In this document: piece by piece, positions 1 through 12,110 of the stretch
Position numbering within the stretch: position 1 is the first letter of the stretch
How the letters are laid out: each line of letters starts with the position of its first letter
Assembly: GCF_029633865.1 (NCBI RefSeq)
Contig: NW_026611077.1
Location: 1,426,001 to 1,490,000 of the forward strand
Source of the DNA: Lampris incognitus
Lineage: Eukaryota > Chordata > Actinopteri > Lampriformes > Lampridae
Direction of reading: 5' to 3'
DNA: 64,000 nt
Translations under genes and position numbers: made by a program
The notes under the pieces: generated by a model
Told to the model about the DNA's origin: nothing
Databases searched by the model: none
Seen by the model: only the letters and a program-made list of their open reading frames with translations

Positions 1-209
1 CAATTTATTTCAATGCTTTATTCATCCACTTTAACTAGGACACTCGCCGTATAATGACAACACACAATTTGGTATAGCCAATAACAGAACTTCGATAAAA
101 CAGGCGTCTGTTTACCTTAGTTTTTTTAGCGGCCGCTTGTTGTTGCCATCACACTTCAGTTATCCGTTGTCTTTTACTTCTGTGGTCAATCCGTCACTTC
201 TCCGTCTTT

Positions 210-227
210 ATCACGTCGGGGTCACCA
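210..227 (-). promoter_or_regulatory. Primer binding site, tRNA-Trp type
   Basis: Minus strand reads TGGTGACCCCGACGTGAT, complementary to the 3' end of vertebrate tRNA-Trp, as in avian leukosis-type retroviruses. It sits three bases inside the LTR end at 231, so it both identifies and orients the element. Confidence 0.75.
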
Positions 228-640
228 AATTGTTGGACTTCAGCTCACTCTACCAACTCATCTTCATCTATGTGAGAGCGTAGTCCTGCGTGTTTGTTGA
301 TAAAGCAATAGGAGAAGATGTTCGGCCTCAAAACCATCCGTTTTATTTAGCAGTAAATGGATAAAGCATACAGAGCTCTGGGTCTAGATCTTCCTATCCC
401 TGACAAACAACAGATTGTGTCAGTTCACGAAGTCTGACTCTCTCTCCTTTCCCTGACCCAGTCTTTATACTATACAAAGTGTTGACTGAATATGGATGTG
501 TGGTCTTCTTTCTGATTGGTCCGTTCATCTGACTCCGTTTCCGCCTCACTGATATCCGGACTCCAGGTATTCTTCTTCTCCATCTGTGTTGCAGCTGCCG
601 TCGTAAAATCCTGTTCCTATCTCTGAAACCACAAATCACA

Positions 641-850
641 GCACATCTCGTCTCCACTCCCCCCTGACCACAACACTTCCAGTGTCCCCCTTCCCATTCA
701 GAGTCGCCAACCCTATGCAAGGTCAGCGACCCTCACACCTTCCATGGAGACAGACATCTTGTCTCTGCTCCCCCTTTACCACAACATCCTTATTGCTCCC
801 TTTGTTATTCAGAGTCGCTAACCTTATTTAAGGTCAGTGACCCTCACACC
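641..850 (-). repeat. Tandem duplication of about 100 bp in LTR U3
   Basis: Units 641-739 and 753-850 are diverged direct copies; each ends in plus-strand GACCCTCACACC and contains CAGAGTCGC. Direct repeats upstream of the TATA box are the usual arrangement of retroviral enhancers. That they act as enhancers here is inference. Confidence 0.6.
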
Positions 851-1089
851 TAATTTACTCTGCATTCCTCTGTCTGCTAACATACTCAGTACTTTTCTAC
901 TGCCACTATAGACCCTCATGTCCTTGTAACAAGCCCTGTTCCTCATGCATATGTTTTCCCAATGATTAATATATCCTTATATTCCTTATTCCAATTAATA
1001 CGTTGTAATCATCATTATTAAACATCACACCATTACATTTATCTACACTACGCAAGAATTGGGACCCACATTAGACATAAGACATATTG

Positions 1090-2443
1090 GGAATGGATAA
1101 AATAAATTACAGGGGTAGACAAAAATGACCACTTCACCATATATGCACAGGCCTTCCCGACCAAAAATCAAAAGGCCCTCACCGTCGCCAAGATACTAGT
1201 GGAGAAGTACTTTGTGCATTATGGATTGCCCACTCGAATCCATTCCGACCAAGGATGAGACTTCGAGTCCAAACTGATCAAATAACTGCTGAGGATAATG
1301 GGAATACGGAAATCCCGAACAACCCCCTACCACCCACAGGGTGATCCCCAGCCGGAAAGATTCAACCGGACCCTACTGTCCATGCTGGGCACACGGAACC
1401 AAGAAAAGAAACGGCATTGGAGCCAACATGTTGTACATCTGGTACACGCGTACAACAGCACCAAATGTGATGACACAGGGTACTCTCCCTACTCCCTCAT
1501 GTTTGGTAGAGAAGCCAGACTCCCCGTGGATGTATGCTTCGGGACGCAGCCCGATGATGAAGGAGAACGTCAGCACTCGTCCTATGTCACAAAGCTCAAG
1601 CAAGATCTTCAGAAGGCTTACCAGATGGCTACGGAAGCCTCCAACAAAACACATCTGCGCAACAAAAAAACATACGACAAGAGAGTGACATGTCAGAACA
1701 TAGAGCCTGGTGACAGAGTGCTACTCAAAAACCTAGGCCTCAAAGGGAAACACAAGCTGGAGAATCGTTGGTGTGAGACTTCATATGTCGTCACAGAGAA
1801 GATGCCGAACCTGCCGGTCAAAACCCTGCATCGAGATCATCTCCTGCCCATAGGAGAGCTGGTGCGGATGCCAGTGGCAGACAATAATTACCCTGTGCCC
1901 TCAAGGCCTAGAACTAGAACCCAAACCAGCGGTCAGAACAGGAAAAAGATAGTGACAACTGACTGCCAAGTACAAGAAGAATGTGAATCATCCTCTGACT
2001 CTTCCGATCTGGAGTGCAACTGCTCCCAAAGGCCATCATATTGAACTTATCTAGAGAAGATCCTGGAGAGAAAAGAAAAGTCCACTCAAAGTCCCAGACA
2101 GAGTGAAGTGCATACGGAAGCAAGAGACAGTCATTCAGAGTCAGCAAGCAACAGCCAGTCAGAGTCAGACAGTGACAGTCATCCAGAGCCAGAACACTGT
2201 ACACAAGGACACAGGAACCCCGAGACTGTACCAGAGACTGACTCAGAGACAGAACCAGTTTCAAGTGAAGAAGATGATAGAATGTCCAGTAGATCAAAGG
2301 CAAAATGGTCCCCTAAACAAGCTAGGCCAAAAAGATCAGTCAAACCAATAATGAGACTTACCTATGATGAGCCAGGTAGAGCTAGGGACAAACCTCTCAC
2401 CATTGTCCACCGAGGTGTTGTTATTAAGATAAGGAACACCTAG
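1090..2443 (+). pseudogene. Ty3/Gypsy pol 3' part: integrase core and C-terminal tail, broken
   Basis: The reading resembles Gypsy integrase: HSDQG then a stop (TGA near 1257) where an Arg or Asn codon would be expected, then TTPYHPQGD, ERFNRTL and the WSQHV...YSPYSLMFGR block. A C-terminal segment with GDRVLLKN and a GPY/F-like stretch follows. A second in-frame TGA at 2042-2044 precedes an acidic Ser-rich tail that ends with the RLTYDEPG motif common at the end of vertebrate Gypsy pol. Gag, protease and RT of this copy are missing on the left, where the ERV LTR abuts. The frame is otherwise open for 248 residues, suggesting moderate age. Confidence 0.8.
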
Positions 2444-2524
2444 AGCAAGTCAGCTAACGCTACACCCTTTATGTTGTTGAGTTAAAGTTCTGTTTATTGA
2501 GTCTGCTGAGGACATCAGACATTT

Positions 2525-2640
2525 AGAAGGGGGAGGGTGTAGCCCAGTGGATAAAGTGTCCTATGAGCATTTAATGAATAAGTTAAAACAGAATAAGGTA
2601 AATGAATAAATAAGATTACAGTACATTCAATAAATAAGCT
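2525..2640 (+). other. Polypurine tract and start of a Gypsy 3' LTR
   Basis: A purine run (AGAAGGGGGAGGG, 2525-2537) lies about 80 bp after the pol stop and is followed directly by TGTAGCCC, the expected TG start of a 3' LTR. The LTR end is not clear: GCTACA at about 2636 could close a very short LTR, but truncation is equally likely. From 2640 to 2838 I see only AT-rich sequence with no feature. Confidence 0.5.
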
Positions 2641-2838
2641 ACAGTTCATTTCATGGTTATGTACACGTTTATTTACAATGGTTATAAGTTATGATATGTA
2701 CAACTTACAAGCTCTAACGTGAGTTCATTCATGAGCCTGGTTTATTTGATGTGTACAATATACAGTACGTGTTGCTAGCTTGGTTGTTAGGCTTACAGCC
2801 TAACTGATGTTCTCATCCCTCAACCCTTCCAAACTTTA

Positions 2839-3045
<207 letters not shown>

Positions 3046-3888
3046 CTATGTTCCCCTTTCGAAAAAAAAGGGTCCCATATTCCCCGTTTTCCCCTAAAAA
3101 AGTCCTATAATCCTGGTTGCAATAGACACCGGGGAACATAGAACCCTCTTTTGGAAAAGGGTCCTATATTCCTCGCTGTTTCCAGGGGAACATAGGACCT
3201 TTTTCCAAATAAAGGGTCCTATATTCCCCGCTATTGCCAATCGAGGAACAAACAGGGGAACTTAGAACCCTTTTTGCAAATTATTTCCTTAACGGGTCCA
3301 AAATAATAAAAACTGGGGTCATGGCTGAGTTGTAGGCTACGACAATCTATTCCTCCGCTGATTAAATTAGGCCGTATTACCATTGTTGGCTGTTGTATAT
3401 CGCAGGCCACCTTGAGTGCGTATCCAAATTCGGCCTAGAGGAGGCTGTAATTTGCTTTATTGTTATTTCTCACCAATATTTACTGCAGTAGGCCTAGTTA
3501 GTTGGCTCTCCGGCTCAGCATGGACAGTCGGCAATCAACGCAAGTTTGTCTTGCAGTAGGCCCGCCTACCAGTATAACCTAGACATTTCCACCTTCACTC
3601 AAAGTTCAATTTGCACAGCACTGGACACTTCAGCCACTTTCTTGTTACTTTGCAGTTCGTTTTCCATATTAAATCACTTGGCAGACTTTCTTTCAAAAAG
3701 ACTTTAATGATGAACTTTTTAGGCAGAGAACTTAGACCAGGACTTGGAATTTAGGACCAGCACAAAGTATCCATCAACGGGGGCCGCCTACCTTACACAA
3801 TAGGCTAATTGCCTAATAATAATAATATGTGCTTCTCAAAAAACTAAAGGCTTGTGGAGGCGCTAAACCAAAAACATGAATCAAAGAC

Positions 3889-4108
3889 GAACATCAAAGG
3901 ATGTAAGGTAACACTCACCAAATGGTAAAAAAATAACAGAGGCAGTCCTCTATTTCACCATTTTATTGTTTGGCATCAGTCATTAAGGTTTCTGAAGAAG
4001 ACCACCCGGCCAAGTTAATGACTGATGCCAAACAATGAAATGGTAAAATAGAGAATTGTGTCTTTTTTTTTTCATTTGATGAGTGCTACCTTACATCCTT
4101 TGATGTTC
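3889..4108. repeat. Fold-back (MITE-like) inverted repeat
   Basis: Both arms, about 100 bp each, read GAACATCAAAGGATGTAAGG inward from opposite ends. Each continues through CAAATGG, CCATTTTATTGTTTGGCATCAG and TCATTA to a short loop near 4000. It has no coding content. Likely a small non-autonomous DNA element nested in the MULE. Confidence 0.7.
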
Positions 4109-4113
4109 TTCTT

Positions 4114-4221
4114 TAATAATAATAATAATAATAATAATAGTAATAGTAATAATATCAATAATAATAATAATAATACATAAATAATACATAAATAATAATA
4201 ATAATAATAATAACAAAAGCC

Positions 4222-4253
<32 letters not shown>

Positions 4254-4260
4254 GCCTAAT
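4114..4260. repeat. AAT microsatellite, interrupted
   Basis: AAT units run with GTA, CATAA and CCT interruptions, directly after the fold-back repeat. A related ATT tract lies at about 5530-5610. The sequence between 4260 and 4560, and between 5042 and 5760, shows no other recognisable feature. Confidence 0.9.
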
Positions 4261-4559
4261 TATAAAAGAGGCCTAATAACAAATAACAATTACAGGCATA
4301 ATACTATCAATAGTAACACTGATAATAGGCTATTAATAACAAAATGCTTCTAGTAAAAGCTTGGCTGAAAAAGGGTTGGTCTATGGCAGAAGCCCCCCAG
4401 AAAAGGCATGGTCTAAAACAAAAATCTCCAAGGCTTAACTAGCCTAACGTTAAGGCTTTTTTCTTCTTCAAAAAAGCAAAATGAGTAGTCCTAGTCCATT
4501 AGGCTACTCAACAAAGAGGGGCTAAACCCTCTACTCAGCCTATCTGAAAATGTGGTGGC

Positions 4560-4776
4560 TTACAACCCTCCAATATGATTCCAAATCTCTGTGACCAGCA
4601 TCCAATTGACCCTTGAGCCGCAGGAGACGGGCCTCCAACCTCCTCCACTTGGGCTTACGCCTTGGGGGAGCATCTCCAGCCTTTCCTCTGCCAGGGTTTG
4701 CTGGTCCTTAATGTGGCGCAGAAACATCCAAAGGGATGGGTGGCGCACTTGGACCGCATCATTTAGAGTGCGATGA
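4560..4776 (-). pseudogene. MULE transposase C-terminal exon remnant
   Basis: After a polypyrimidine/AG acceptor the minus strand reads AYHRTLNDAVQVRHPSLWMF, then LRHIKDQQTLAEERLE. This matches the usual end of animal MULE transposases (an aromatic residue with HR, then HPS-W-FL and a basic helix). It lies directly downstream of the FLYWCH exon, so the internal deletion removed the catalytic domain but left both ends of the gene. Confidence 0.5.
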
Positions 4777-4780
4777 TAAG

Positions 4781-5041
4781 CTACAAAAACAAAAACAAGA
4801 GGAATTCTGCACGGTGCACCATTTCTCCGTCAGGGGGATGCACGTGTTCCCCAACATCGTGCACAATAATGTTAGCATCCACGTCCTCCACTTCAAATCT
4901 ATTTGTGATCAGTGGCACTCTACAGTTCCACCTCCAGCACCTCCATCTAATGGTGTCTTGATTGGTGCGGTGCTTCTGATATCTGAAGTTCTCATGTACC
5001 AACACGTTGCCCCCTCGATCACCATCCATAACTATCGCCAT
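4781..5041 (-). CDS. FLYWCH-type zinc finger exon of the MULE transposase
   Basis: An 86-codon frame starts at ATG 5039-5041. It carries the FLYWCH pattern: an aromatic start (FRYQK), then WRCW, NCRVPL and a closing HDVGEHVH, giving the Cys-x-Cys...His-x-His metal set. FLYWCH fingers are common at the N-terminus of MULE transposases in animals and probably bind the element ends. A GT at about 4828 and a polypyrimidine/AG acceptor just before 4776 suggest that the last codons are intronic and that the exon once joined the C-terminal piece at 4560-4776. The catalytic DDE core expected between them is missing. Confidence 0.6.
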   Translation of the reverse strand: MAIVMDGDRGGNVLVHENFRYQKHRTNQDTIRWRCWRWNCRVPLITNRFEVEDVDANIIVHDVGEHVHPPDGEMVHRAEFLLFLFL

Positions 5042-5759
5042 TGTTTGTCTTCTTGTAGGCTAGTAAGCACATGACAGTGAGTCCACGAGTTATCACCGAT
5101 AACAACCGATTGTTGCAAACTGTTGCAAGTTGGCGGGTGGTTTAGACATTGGTGAACTTTGATCATGTGGTTTAGAACGCCAGGAAACTTGCGTGCAGAT
5201 GACCACACATCCACGACAAGTTTTAAATATTTCCAAACTCGAAATCATGTGTGGATTTGGCTATTTATAAATTATTTTTCGAGCAATATGTGTTTTGTGA
5301 TTCAGCTTTAGCGTTGATGATTAGCCTTTCATTCATATTTTGTCAAAAAGGCGTATTCATTAGCCTAGGCCTAGGTCCCGTTATTTCTGTAGCATACAGC
5401 ATCTTAGAATCTTAAGAGACCAGGCAGATATTGTTATTATTTTATTGTTATTACCATGCTATATTAGCCTACTTTATAATTATAAATATTTCAATTATCC
5501 AATTTTTAGCATTTCTAATATAAGGCTATATTGTTATTATTATCATCATTATTATTATTATTATTATTATTAGGCTATTATTATTATCATTATTATGTTG
5601 TTATTATTATTATCATTACAATTATGATGCTTAAAGGGCCTTACTGAGCAGATGGTTTCTATCTAATATCTGTCAGATGCTTTTCCCAATAAGCTGGTGT
5701 GGTTATGATGGGAACGACGGCTTTCTAGGGAACATAGAAGAAGTGGGTCGGAATTGGCC

Positions 5760-5980
5760 TATTGTCGGTATCAGCCAGCTTACGCAGGAGTCTATCCCTG
5801 GTACAATGCGCTAGACCTCTGGGAGATGGACTGCTGAGGACGGAACACAACACCTATCCTCAGCTCCCAGCACTTCTCGCACAATGTGCTACTCATACGC
5901 TGAGTTGGCGGCACCCGGGATCGAACTCACGACCTTGCCATCCATAGGCGAGAGCTCTACCGACTGAGCTATGCCCGGGT
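5760..5980 (-). repeat. tRNA-derived SINE-like repeat
   Basis: On the minus strand a tRNA-like head (5904-5979) has an A box (TAGCTCAGTCGGTAGAGC) and a B box (GTTCGATCC). The anticodon stem does not pair well, so this is a tRNA-derived head and not a working tRNA. A body of about 140 bp follows. No clear poly-A or target duplication was found. Confidence 0.55.
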
Positions 5981-6591
5981 ACAATTGCCTAAGGAACATA
6001 GGCTTACTATATTACATTCAGACACAGACGAGCCAGCTCACCTACTCGACGAGGCGCATTTTCCTCGATAAGTGACACATTTCACGCATAAATATCAGAG
6101 AACTACCGGGGTGGGTTATGCGCCCAAATATAGGCTATAGCCTAATAAGTTGAAATTGGTTTAGTGTCGAAAGTTTCCACATACTTTAGCCAACCTGGAC
6201 TTTGTGAATTCGTTTTTGTGATATAGAAATAGAAATCGTATGATTCATTGTCTTCTTAATAATCTGCCCTAAATAATGCATTATTGAAAATGCACTTTCT
6301 GCGCCAAACAGCGTCAAACCTGCTGACCGGGGAACATAGGACCTTTCTTTATAAATAGGGTCCTATGTTCCCCGGGTGTCCTAGGGGAACATAGGACCCT
6401 ATTTATAAAGAAAGGTCCCATGTTTCCCTGCACATACAAAACGGGGAACATAGGACCCTTTTGGGGAAAAGTGGGGAATATAGGGCCCTCTGTATACAAA
6501 AAGGTCCGATATTCCCCGGTCTCATACAAAGCGGGGAACATAGGACCCGGGGACTATAGGACCCGGGGACTATAGGGAGGACCCCCCATCC

Positions 6592-8338
6592 ATTATGTCC
6601 TGCACTCTGGGAATGGGCTGGCGGTCGGGGAGAGTCTTTCCGTTAACTTCCCGGAAATCAATACACAGTCGTAGACTCCCATCTTTTTTTTCGAATACAC
6701 ACGACCGGTGATGCGTATGGTGAATTAGACTTCTCTACCCAGCCCTGCGCGATGAGGTCATTCAAGTAGTCCTTCATTTCCCGGTAAATTGGTTTAGGCA
6801 CGGAGAGATATGATTTCGGTACAGGCTCGGTGTCTTTCAGCGATATGCTGAGTTGCAATTTTTCTATGCAGCTGATATCATCATCCGTTCTCGAAAAGGA
6901 GGCAGTCTCCTCTCTTAACATCTTATGAGCTATCTCTCTCTCTGGCTCACTGAGGTAGCTCAGATTCACAGGCGGATCCCAAACATCGCCAGTAATTTGA
7001 TCTTTTTCAACCCTGATGTGATTCATTGTGGCTGGAGGTGGAGGGCGGAACCCCTCTAGTATGGAGGCCGGGTAGACTGCCTGGATGCTGGACAGTCCCA
7101 ATCACAATTCTCCCTGCCAACACTATATCATGATATGTAGGGTTCTACATGCTTACCGTAATAGAGGGTTTGGCACCTTTAGTCACTTTAATGAGCATGT
7201 CACACAGTTCGAGTCCTTCCATCCAGCGGGGATTCACATCAGGCTCAAAGATTAGTGAGGTATCTTCCTGTGGTGAGCCCATATGCATATGGCACTCAAC
7301 TTGGACTGACATGAGTTTGGGAATGTTGATCCTCTCTTTTTTTGTCTTAACTACATACTCATTCGCACGCTCAATACTGACTTGTTCTATGACAGCAGTT
7401 ACCTGTTCTACAAAGGCTTTAGCTTGGCCTGGGAATGCTGCTCTTACTGTGTCACTCAGCTGTTCCCTGTTAGTACTGTTGGACTGTTTCAATTCACAGT
7501 CTATAATGAGGCCAGTTACATTAGAACCAATAATTGGTTGAGCAATACCAACCTTCATTACAAGTGCGGGGACAATATCTTCTGTGGTGGGTGCTCCCTC
7601 TGAAGCTAACCTTAACGTTATTTCTACCCAACCTGCATATGGCATGTTCTCCCCGTTTGCTGCCACTATGTCTAAGGGTCTCTGTTATGTCCAGAATTTC
7701 TGAAATGTCTCTTAATCTTGTGTCTGGTAAATGCACATCTTTCCATAGGTCATCAATTATTGTTACCTGGGAGCCTGAGTCCCACAAAGCCTTAACACTT
7801 CGACCTTTGATGAAGCAATCAATCACATGCGTTTTCCCTACCAATGGAGCCATTTTAGCCTGTTTTGTTATTTTTGGGGTAGTGCTCCTAACCATACATG
7901 AGGGGAATGCACCTTCTTTTTTGTGTACAGTCCAATTATCCACTTGACACGGCCTAGAACAGCAGAGCACTTTCTTAGATGATGCACATTGTTTCAGTCT
8001 TACCCCTTCACCCTTTTGTCCAGTGTGCACAGTGCTGGGACCTTGCTGTGTCACTGGTCACTCCCTGTCCCGTGCAAGCAACCTTTCCCCATTTAAAGGA
8101 AACTCTCTATTCCCTTGCTCGGCAACCAAGCAAGGAAGCGCTCGTTGCTGCCACACCTATAACAGTGCGTGCAGTAATCTTCAGCTCCATTCTGTTGGCA
8201 GTTGAAACATTTCCTCATTCGCCCACGGTTTGATGGAGGAAAGCTGCGCTGAGGGGCAAACCTTTGCTGGTACTGGGTGGTTCCTCCTCTGTGCCTGGGG
8301 CCACGGGTAAACCAGTATCCCTGTGGCGGGTCCTGCAT
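6592..8338 (-). pseudogene. Ty3/Gypsy gag zinc finger, protease and RT N-terminus
   Basis: Three overlapping minus-strand frames are in gag-pol order. 8338-8093 has a Cys/His cluster (CFNCQQ...YCTHC) like a gag knuckle. 8054-7145 has the retropepsin motif WDSGSQVTIID (DSG for the usual DTG) and a long region after it. 7101-6658 leads into RT with VEKSNSPYASPVV and then, in a shifted frame, the usual LCIDFRE-type block. At least three frameshifts separate the pieces. The N-terminal part of gag and the 5' LTR are missing. The RT resumes at 2839-3016 beyond the MULE insertion. Confidence 0.75.
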
Positions 8339-8344
8339 CTGCGG

Positions 8345-9110
8345 ACCTGAAAACTGTGGAACTGATGCGCTATTGGAGATACATCCTCACTAAATGGCGA
8401 CCATTACGTTTCTACTGCGCTGCTGCGGACGTAACGCAGGCCACTCCCGGCCACTCCCGCCGACCAGTTGGGCTTGGCAGCCCAGCGTCCCCGAGCCGCC
8501 TCCGATGTCCCTCTGCCACGCCACCTCCGAGTTCGGTTTGCCCCGCGGCCCTCCAGCCACGGCGGTACTATCGGCGTTGTCCATCTGCCCGTCCGCCAGA
8601 GATGCTCTGCCCCCTGCCTCATGGTCGCCCTCCCGATGGGTCCCAGCCCTCGTGCTGCCCGCCTGAGATCCCTGGCCCCATGTGTCCCCCCCTGGGCCTC
8701 TCTTTCCGTTCTGCTGGGTCCTTTGGTTTGGGGACGGATACGTCCCTGGGAGGGGGTGGAGGGGGGGGTACTGACACGATCACTGGCCAGAGGATCAGCA
8801 GCCAACAGTTGACACTTCCCTATCAGCTAGTATGAGTGACACTTGCGTACCGGTTGGCCTGTGATTAGGTGCACCTGTGCTTTACACTGGTCTGCGGGAG
8901 CCCGTGTCTCCTGAACCCTCCTCTGTGTGAGTGTTTTGCTGAGTTTGTATTTTGTTTATTCGCGTTAGCTTTGTCTGCCCTGTTTGGCAGTGGGGTTTTT
9001 TTTGTCATTGTGTGTTTTTGCTGAAGCCCAGTAAAGTGAGTTCACACTTTACAAATTGCCTCTTCTCTGCAATTGGGTCCAAACACCCTGCGTTACGGTA
9101 CTCTTGTGGT
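8345..9110 (+). mobile_element. Gypsy 3' end: pol tail, polypurine tract and LTR start
   Basis: A GC-rich, Pro/Arg/Ser-rich stretch (about 8400-8740) resembles the low-complexity tail that ends many fish Gypsy pol proteins. A G-rich tract (8748-8769) is followed by TGACACGATC, a plausible LTR start at 8772. The following 330 bp ends with AATTGGGTCCAAACACCCTGCG, a common 3' end of fish Gypsy LTRs. The LTR end is not certain and no partner LTR is present. The next bases to 9240 carry nothing recognisable. Confidence 0.5.
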
Positions 9111-9239
9111 GTGTGCTTGGGTCTCCATTTTTCCAACATAAGAAGCGGAGGCCGTTGTACTTTAAACTGATGGAACATTTTTTTTTTAAAATTTTTGTCA
9201 CACATCAAGGCTGCTTCATGCTGCCGAAAGCGTACTAGA

Positions 9240-12110
9240 ACACCTGTGAAATGTTATCATGTCTGGTCCAGACAGAAGGTGCTGGTTCCTTTATGCTTGG
9301 CTGAGCAGTCAAAGACAACGCGCAACTTTTCTGGCTTCTTTGGATGATGAATACCGTGATGTGGTGTGCATACCATTTCTCACCAGAAAGTCCTGAACTT
9401 CCTCTGCGTCACGTCTTTCGGTGATGCCATTCATGTACTTAACAGTCTCCCTTTCATTTTTGATTTTTGGAGCGTTTTCTCGGAAGGTGGCTGAGCCTGT
9501 GCTCTGTGAGGTGTCTCATCAGGCATGCGGCCTTTGCTTTAGAGGGTAATGGCATCACATAATGTCCTTGTTTTTCTTTGTGCCTTTAAGTTTGTCGAGA
9601 AAGATGAGATCATCTTGAGACGCCGATTTGTCATTTCCACTGACTTCCTTCCAGTCTCTCTAATGCACGAATCGCATCCATGGGAGTTACGGGGGGGGGG
9701 GGGATTTCTTTTACAGCAACATGATGGCAAATCGTAGGTTTCAAGGGAATGTACTAAACTGCCGAGTAGCTCCCCTCTAACTCTGTTTGCACAGCACAAG
9801 GCTCATTATCTTTGCCTAGTATCACCTATCTACGGGCGAGTTGTAACCTATCAAGAGACCTCCTTCACAACTGAGGAGCGGCGGGACTTCGTCTACGATT
9901 GGTGATGGGTGACTGCAGAGCTTGGCTGCTTCACCGGTTGGTGTGTGTTCTGTTTTCAGTCCTTTATGTACGCTGCAGGGAGTTGGATGTGTGTTGCAGA
10001 GCTGTAACCCCTCACCTGGAGACCAGACACCCTTTCACCATTTACAACGGCATTCTGCCATCATGGTCGTTAGTTTGACTGGACTAGCATCCATTTGCAG
10101 TTCACAACCCACCTCTTGATCAATAAAAGCGGTGTCACTGAGTGTCTAATAAAGCACAGACCAGCTTTTCTTTGAGGGTTTGTAGCAGATGACACCCAGA
10201 CTGGAACTATTGAAGTACTAGCAGAGTGTCCTTCTCTAGCAACATTAAGTGACAAAGCAGCTGTTGTCTGTTAGTTTGTGTTGCATTTTCCGTATTGGCA
10301 TGCTTTTCTCCTTTTGTTGTATATTTGGCGTAGTTGTCGTCCTGAAGGCAGGTTGGGTGCCTTCTCGTGCAGGTGTCACATGTGAGTCAGCGTCAACAAT
10401 CGTTTGCCATATGACCTTGTTTCAAGCAGCCATAACAGCTTATTGTCCTTAACATATGTCCTTCTATCCTCTGCTGACTTTTTCATTAGACTTGGACACT
10501 TGTGGAGTTGAGGTGTGTGTGTTTGCACAACATGCATGGAGATCCCACATTTGCTCTGGTAGGTATTTGTTGGTCATAGTGTACATCTGGTTTTATACTG
10601 AAGACACTTGCCTTGTTTCTCTTTGTTATCCTTTAGAGTTCTTTCGTCACTGCATAACTCTGAAGAACGAAGAGCATAAGATGGAGGTGACTGGGTTGCA
10701 GGCGACTTCTGCTTCCAACAACAGAAATGCAGCAAACTCCTTGAAACTGGGAAACTCTGTTCCTTCCGTCAGGGCTTTGGTAACCTGGCGGTTCCATCTT
10801 TTAGCTGCCCAGTCAGGGAGTTTCTGAATGAGTCTTTGAATCTCTTCGCAATCGTTGAGTATCCCCAGTCCCTTTACACAAGGCATAGCTAGCAGACAAG
10901 CATTGGTGAAGTCTGCAGATTTCCTTAGTCCTTCTGCGTCTTTGGACTGTATTTTTGGCCAGCTTGATAGCGTCTCTAAATGTTCTTTTAATCCTAAATG
11001 CCTGGCCATATCGCTGATTGAGTTTTGTTTTCCCCAGGCATCTTGGTAAGCTTCCTTGTCAGAAGTTTGTTCATTGTTATACTGTGCTGAACGGCCTGTG
11101 CTAGTTGAGCGACACCAGGGGGCGCAGATAACATGGCTGTGCTAGACGGGTGTGGTGCAGGGGGCTGAGATGCATTATTTGGGCTCACCTGCTAAGTCCT
11201 GACTGACTGGTAGTCACTCATTTCTCTGTTATAGGCTTCCGCTCTAGCTGCCTTCACGTCCTTTTCGGCCTGCAAGCGCTGCAGCTCAGACCTTTGCATT
11301 CCCAGCTCTTGTGCTGCTGTTCTAGAGCTTGTATATGTCCCCTTGGTTTATTGTCCTCTTGCAGAATCTTGTATTCTGTCTCTTTTTGATGCCAGCTCGG
11401 CCGCTGCATCAGCCCGTTTGGATGCGAGGAATGATGATGGGTGTTATTTGAACGTGCAGCAGTGGAACCGTAAATGGAGACCGCATAGTCACGATCCAGC
11501 ATCTCACGTAGACGACTTTTTTTTAATTTTTTTTTATTTTCTGCTTCAAGATCTCAGTTGATGCCTGTTAGTCTTTCATATATGACTTGAACAATGTCAC
11601 GAGTTACTGCTTCACATGCAGCGGGTTTTCGCCTTAAATCAGCTGTTGGTGCTCCGAGACTTCATATTTTAATGAGTTTCAAAATATACCAAGTCCAGTT
11701 GCACTCGATTCAATTCCTTTGGATTTCAAAATGTCGTTTTTTTCCTTTATCTAATTTCTGCAAGCGATGCCAGGTCATTTTCATTTATGTCTGACTTGAG
11801 TTTTTCTCTTGGTTTTTCCACTTTTCATAGAAGCGGGTAAGTCTTTTTTTTTCTTTTTCCTTGGCTGCTTCTTCCATTTGATGAGCAAGCATTTTTTTCT
11901 TCTTATTTTGGTACGTTCAGAGCGGCGAACTTCATCTGTAGTGCTCTGGACTTTACACTGTAGATCAGCCAACATTTTCCCCTTGCATTCAATTGTCTCT
12001 TTAATATCCTGCCTTGTAATTTCAGTTGCATTGTGAAGCACGTCTTTATGATCCTGAGTTTCCTTTATTAGTCTGTCGATCTGTTCATTAATGTCCACCA
12101 TTTTTGAGTG
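9240..12110 (-). pseudogene. BEL/Pao gag-pol (gag, A17-type protease, start of RT), degenerate
   Basis: Minus strand, 5' to 3': a coiled-coil gag N-terminus (12101-11781); then YAVSIYGST and KETEYKILQED (11502-11254); a DUF1759-like block with LSSWPKIQSKDAEGLR, VKGLGILNDC and KLPDWAAKRWNR (11009-10647); a protease region with VPVWVSSATNP and a damaged DTQSDT-like site (about 10230-10090); and RT entry with LRVVFDCSAKHKGTS near 9250-9330. These are hallmark BEL/Pao blocks. Many frameshifts and stops break the frame. The RT palm, RNase H and integrase are absent, so the 3' half was lost at about 9240. Confidence 0.8.

Larger units (their letters stand above)
1..1037 (-). mobile_element. Endogenous-retrovirus-like element, 5' LTR plus leader (cut by window edge)
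   Basis: Read on the minus strand, an 807 bp LTR (231-1037) begins TGTAATGG and ends GTCCAACA. It has a TATA-like TATAAAGA near 472, an AATAAA signal near 340, and a duplicated block of about 100 bp in U3. A primer site follows three bases after the LTR, then about 200 bp of leader run off the left edge. This order (U3 repeats, TATA, polyA signal, U5, PBS) is that of a retrovirus or ERV 5' LTR. Gag, pol and env would lie outside the window, so retrovirus versus large LTR retrotransposon cannot be settled. No target duplication can be tested because the 3' LTR is absent. Confidence 0.65.

Noticed and set aside
5904-5979. A tRNA gene on the minus strand
   Set aside because: A and B boxes are good, but the anticodon stem does not pair and a SINE body follows, so it is a tRNA-derived repeat.
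8323-8835. Long overlapping frames on both strands
   Set aside because: GC-rich sequence lacks stops in several frames. Only the plus-strand Pro/Arg tail fits a Gypsy pol end; the rest are shadows.
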